NCBI GenBank assembly: GCA_959601025.1
Contig: CAUGOD010000032.1
Span: 1 to 33,754 of the forward strand
Source of the DNA: an uncultured Oscillospiraceae bacterium
GTDB taxonomy: Bacteria; Bacillota; Clostridia; Oscillospirales; Acutalibacteraceae
Direction of reading: 5' to 3'
Length of the DNA stretch: 33,754 nt
This document shows, piece after piece, positions 33,243-33,754 of the stretch. Position 1 is the first letter of the stretch, and each line of letters begins with the position of its first letter. The notes below the pieces were generated by a model. The model was not told the origin of the DNA and did no database searches. It saw nothing but the letters and a program-made list of their open reading frames with translations. Both the position numbers and the translations under genes were made by a program.

Positions 33243-33307
33243 TGCCCGGGTAGCTTAATGAGAGCGTTGGTTTTTCAAAGGTGTCGGTCCAAATCCGTCG
33301 CAGGGCA
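33243..33307 (+). pseudogene. Degenerate tRNA-like sequence
   Basis: Acceptor-like ends TGCCC (33243-33247) and GGGCA (33303-33307) pair. GCTT (33253-33256) and GAGC (33262-33265) form a D-stem with a five-base loop that lacks the usual GG. A T-arm-like CGG-TCCAAAT-CCG is at 33285-33297, resembling the canonical TTCAAAT loop. The anticodon stem does not close, there is no CCA, and the total is only 65 bases. It looks like a tRNA relic or mimic between sigH and the zinc-ribbon gene. Confidence 0.4.
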
Positions 33308-33337
33308 AAATTTTATTTTTTAAGCGAGGTAACATCA

Positions 33338-33616
33338 ATGTACGAAGACAAGACTCTGGTCTGCAAAGAGTGCGGCGCGGAATTCGTTTTCACCGCCGGT
33401 GAGCAGGAGTTCTACGCGGAAAAGGGCTTTGTGAACGAGCCCCAGCGCTGCAAGGCCTGCCGTGACGCCCGCAAGGCCGCTTCGAAGCCGGACCGCGAGA
33501 TGCACACGGCGATTTGCGCCAACTGCGGCAAGGAAGCCAAGGTTCCCTTTAAGCCCCGCGAGGATCGCCCGGTTTATTGCAGCGAATGCTTTGCTTCTAT
33601 GAGAGGCGAGAACTAA
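33338..33616 (+). CDS. Double zinc-ribbon protein (CxxC family)
   Basis: The 92-residue protein holds two Cys4 zinc ribbons. The first is CKEC and CKAC (residues 9-12 and 38-41, in the DKTLVCKECGAEFVFTAGEQ type found in many Firmicutes). The second is CANC and CSEC with YCSECF near the C-terminus. It has no enzyme domain. Such proteins are of unknown function; a nucleic-acid or protein-binding role is a guess. The ATG has GAGGT eight bases upstream. It may be co-transcribed with sigH, because no terminator is seen between them, and it ends at a strong terminator. Confidence 0.9.
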   Translation: MYEDKTLVCKECGAEFVFTAGEQEFYAEKGFVNEPQRCKACRDARKAASKPDREMHTAICANCGKEAKVPFKPREDRPVYCSECFASMRGEN

Positions 33617-33659
33617 TCCCATACAGGGGATGGTTTTTCACCCACGCATTCAAGCAGGG

Positions 33660-33698
33660 AAAACCGTGCCGGAACAGCCGTTCCGGCACGGTTTTTTC
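33660..33698 (+). terminator. Intrinsic terminator of the zinc-ribbon gene
   Basis: A perfect stem (33660-33675 with 33680-33695) around an AGCC loop is followed by a T-run (TTTTTTC). The stem extends through CCGTGCCGGAAC and its complement. Confidence 0.93.
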
Positions 33699-33725
33699 TC
33701 TTGTCGCCGAGCAGGCAAAATAGAA

Positions 33726-33744
33726 CCCCCAGTTCAACTGGGGG
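33726..33744. terminator. Terminator-like palindrome at the window end
   Basis: CCCCCAGT-TCA-ACTGGGGG-type hairpin. On the minus strand it is followed by TTCTATTTT, so it could terminate a gene entering from the right; nothing more is visible. Confidence 0.4.
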
Positions 33745-33754
33745 GCAATAAAAA

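Noticed and set aside
33622..33650. Partial similarity to the end of the dispersed repeat
   Set aside because: About 14 bases (CATACAGGGGATGG) resemble the end of the copy at 25184, but the match is too short to separate from chance.
1..33754. CRISPR array, prophage, insertion sequence, toxin-antitoxin or defence island
   Set aside because: No regularly spaced short repeats, transposase, integrase, phage structural gene or known defence domain is seen in any frame.

Overview
The window looks like a chromosomal segment of a GC-rich, anaerobic, endospore-forming member of the Clostridia, most like the Oscillospiraceae/Ruminococcaceae group. The evidence is a bifunctional AdhE with a Rex-type operator, 2-hydroxyacyl-CoA dehydratase activase proteins, an NfnAB-type ferredoxin/NADP transhydrogenase, a FtsK/SpoIIIE translocase beside TepA, a SigH-like sigma factor and several Clostridia-type DUF proteins. 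Shine-Dalgarno sequences are strong and GTG or TTG starts are frequent. No phage, insertion sequence, CRISPR array or rRNA is visible. I see 25 protein-coding genes; most have recognisable housekeeping functions.

Layout. 1-257 holds two direct copies of an intergenic repeat. 258-1550 (-) is a proline-rich protein with a C-terminal spore-cortex-type domain. 1741-5016 (+) is a sigma-A promoter followed by an orphan gene, a Nif3-family protein and rqcH. 5067-7552 (-) is an ECF sigma factor translationally overlapped with a large single-pass anti-sigma-like protein. 7643-12500 (-) is a probable four-gene operon: malQ, a YgiQ-family radical SAM protein, a ComEC-like metallo-beta-lactamase protein and a DUF3006 protein, closed by a terminator. 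12634-16428 (-) is ftsK/spoIIIE and tepA, a pair also neighbouring in Bacillus, separated by a structured 350-nt intergenic region. 16551-20887 (-) is a two-gene CoA-dehydratase activase system that is a single ~1400-residue protein in many relatives.

21295-24525 (+) carries a YD-repeat-like lipoprotein, coaX (type III pantothenate kinase) and an ECF-transporter S component with a long hairpin-rich leader. The coaX neighbour suggests pantothenate as substrate. 24619-24954 (-) is a DUF6054-like protein. 25335-28094 (-) is adhE with its promoter and Rex-type operator; a third, diverged copy of the repeat sits between adhE and its terminator. 28243-29664 (-) holds a GNAT acetyltransferase with an in-frame TGA in its likely 5' end, and a phosphotransferase whose catalytic Asp is Asn. 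29845-32345 (+) is nfnA-nfnB. 32470-33698 (+) is a sigH-like gene with a near-perfect sigma-A promoter, a degenerate tRNA-like sequence and a double zinc-ribbon protein.

Taken together, adhE, nfnAB and the activases point to redox-balanced fermentation, and coaX plus the transporter to CoA supply. The least explained items are the dispersed repeat, the leader of the ECF transporter, the structured region between tepA and ftsK, the tRNA-like remnant and the sigma/anti-sigma pair with its unknown sensor domain.
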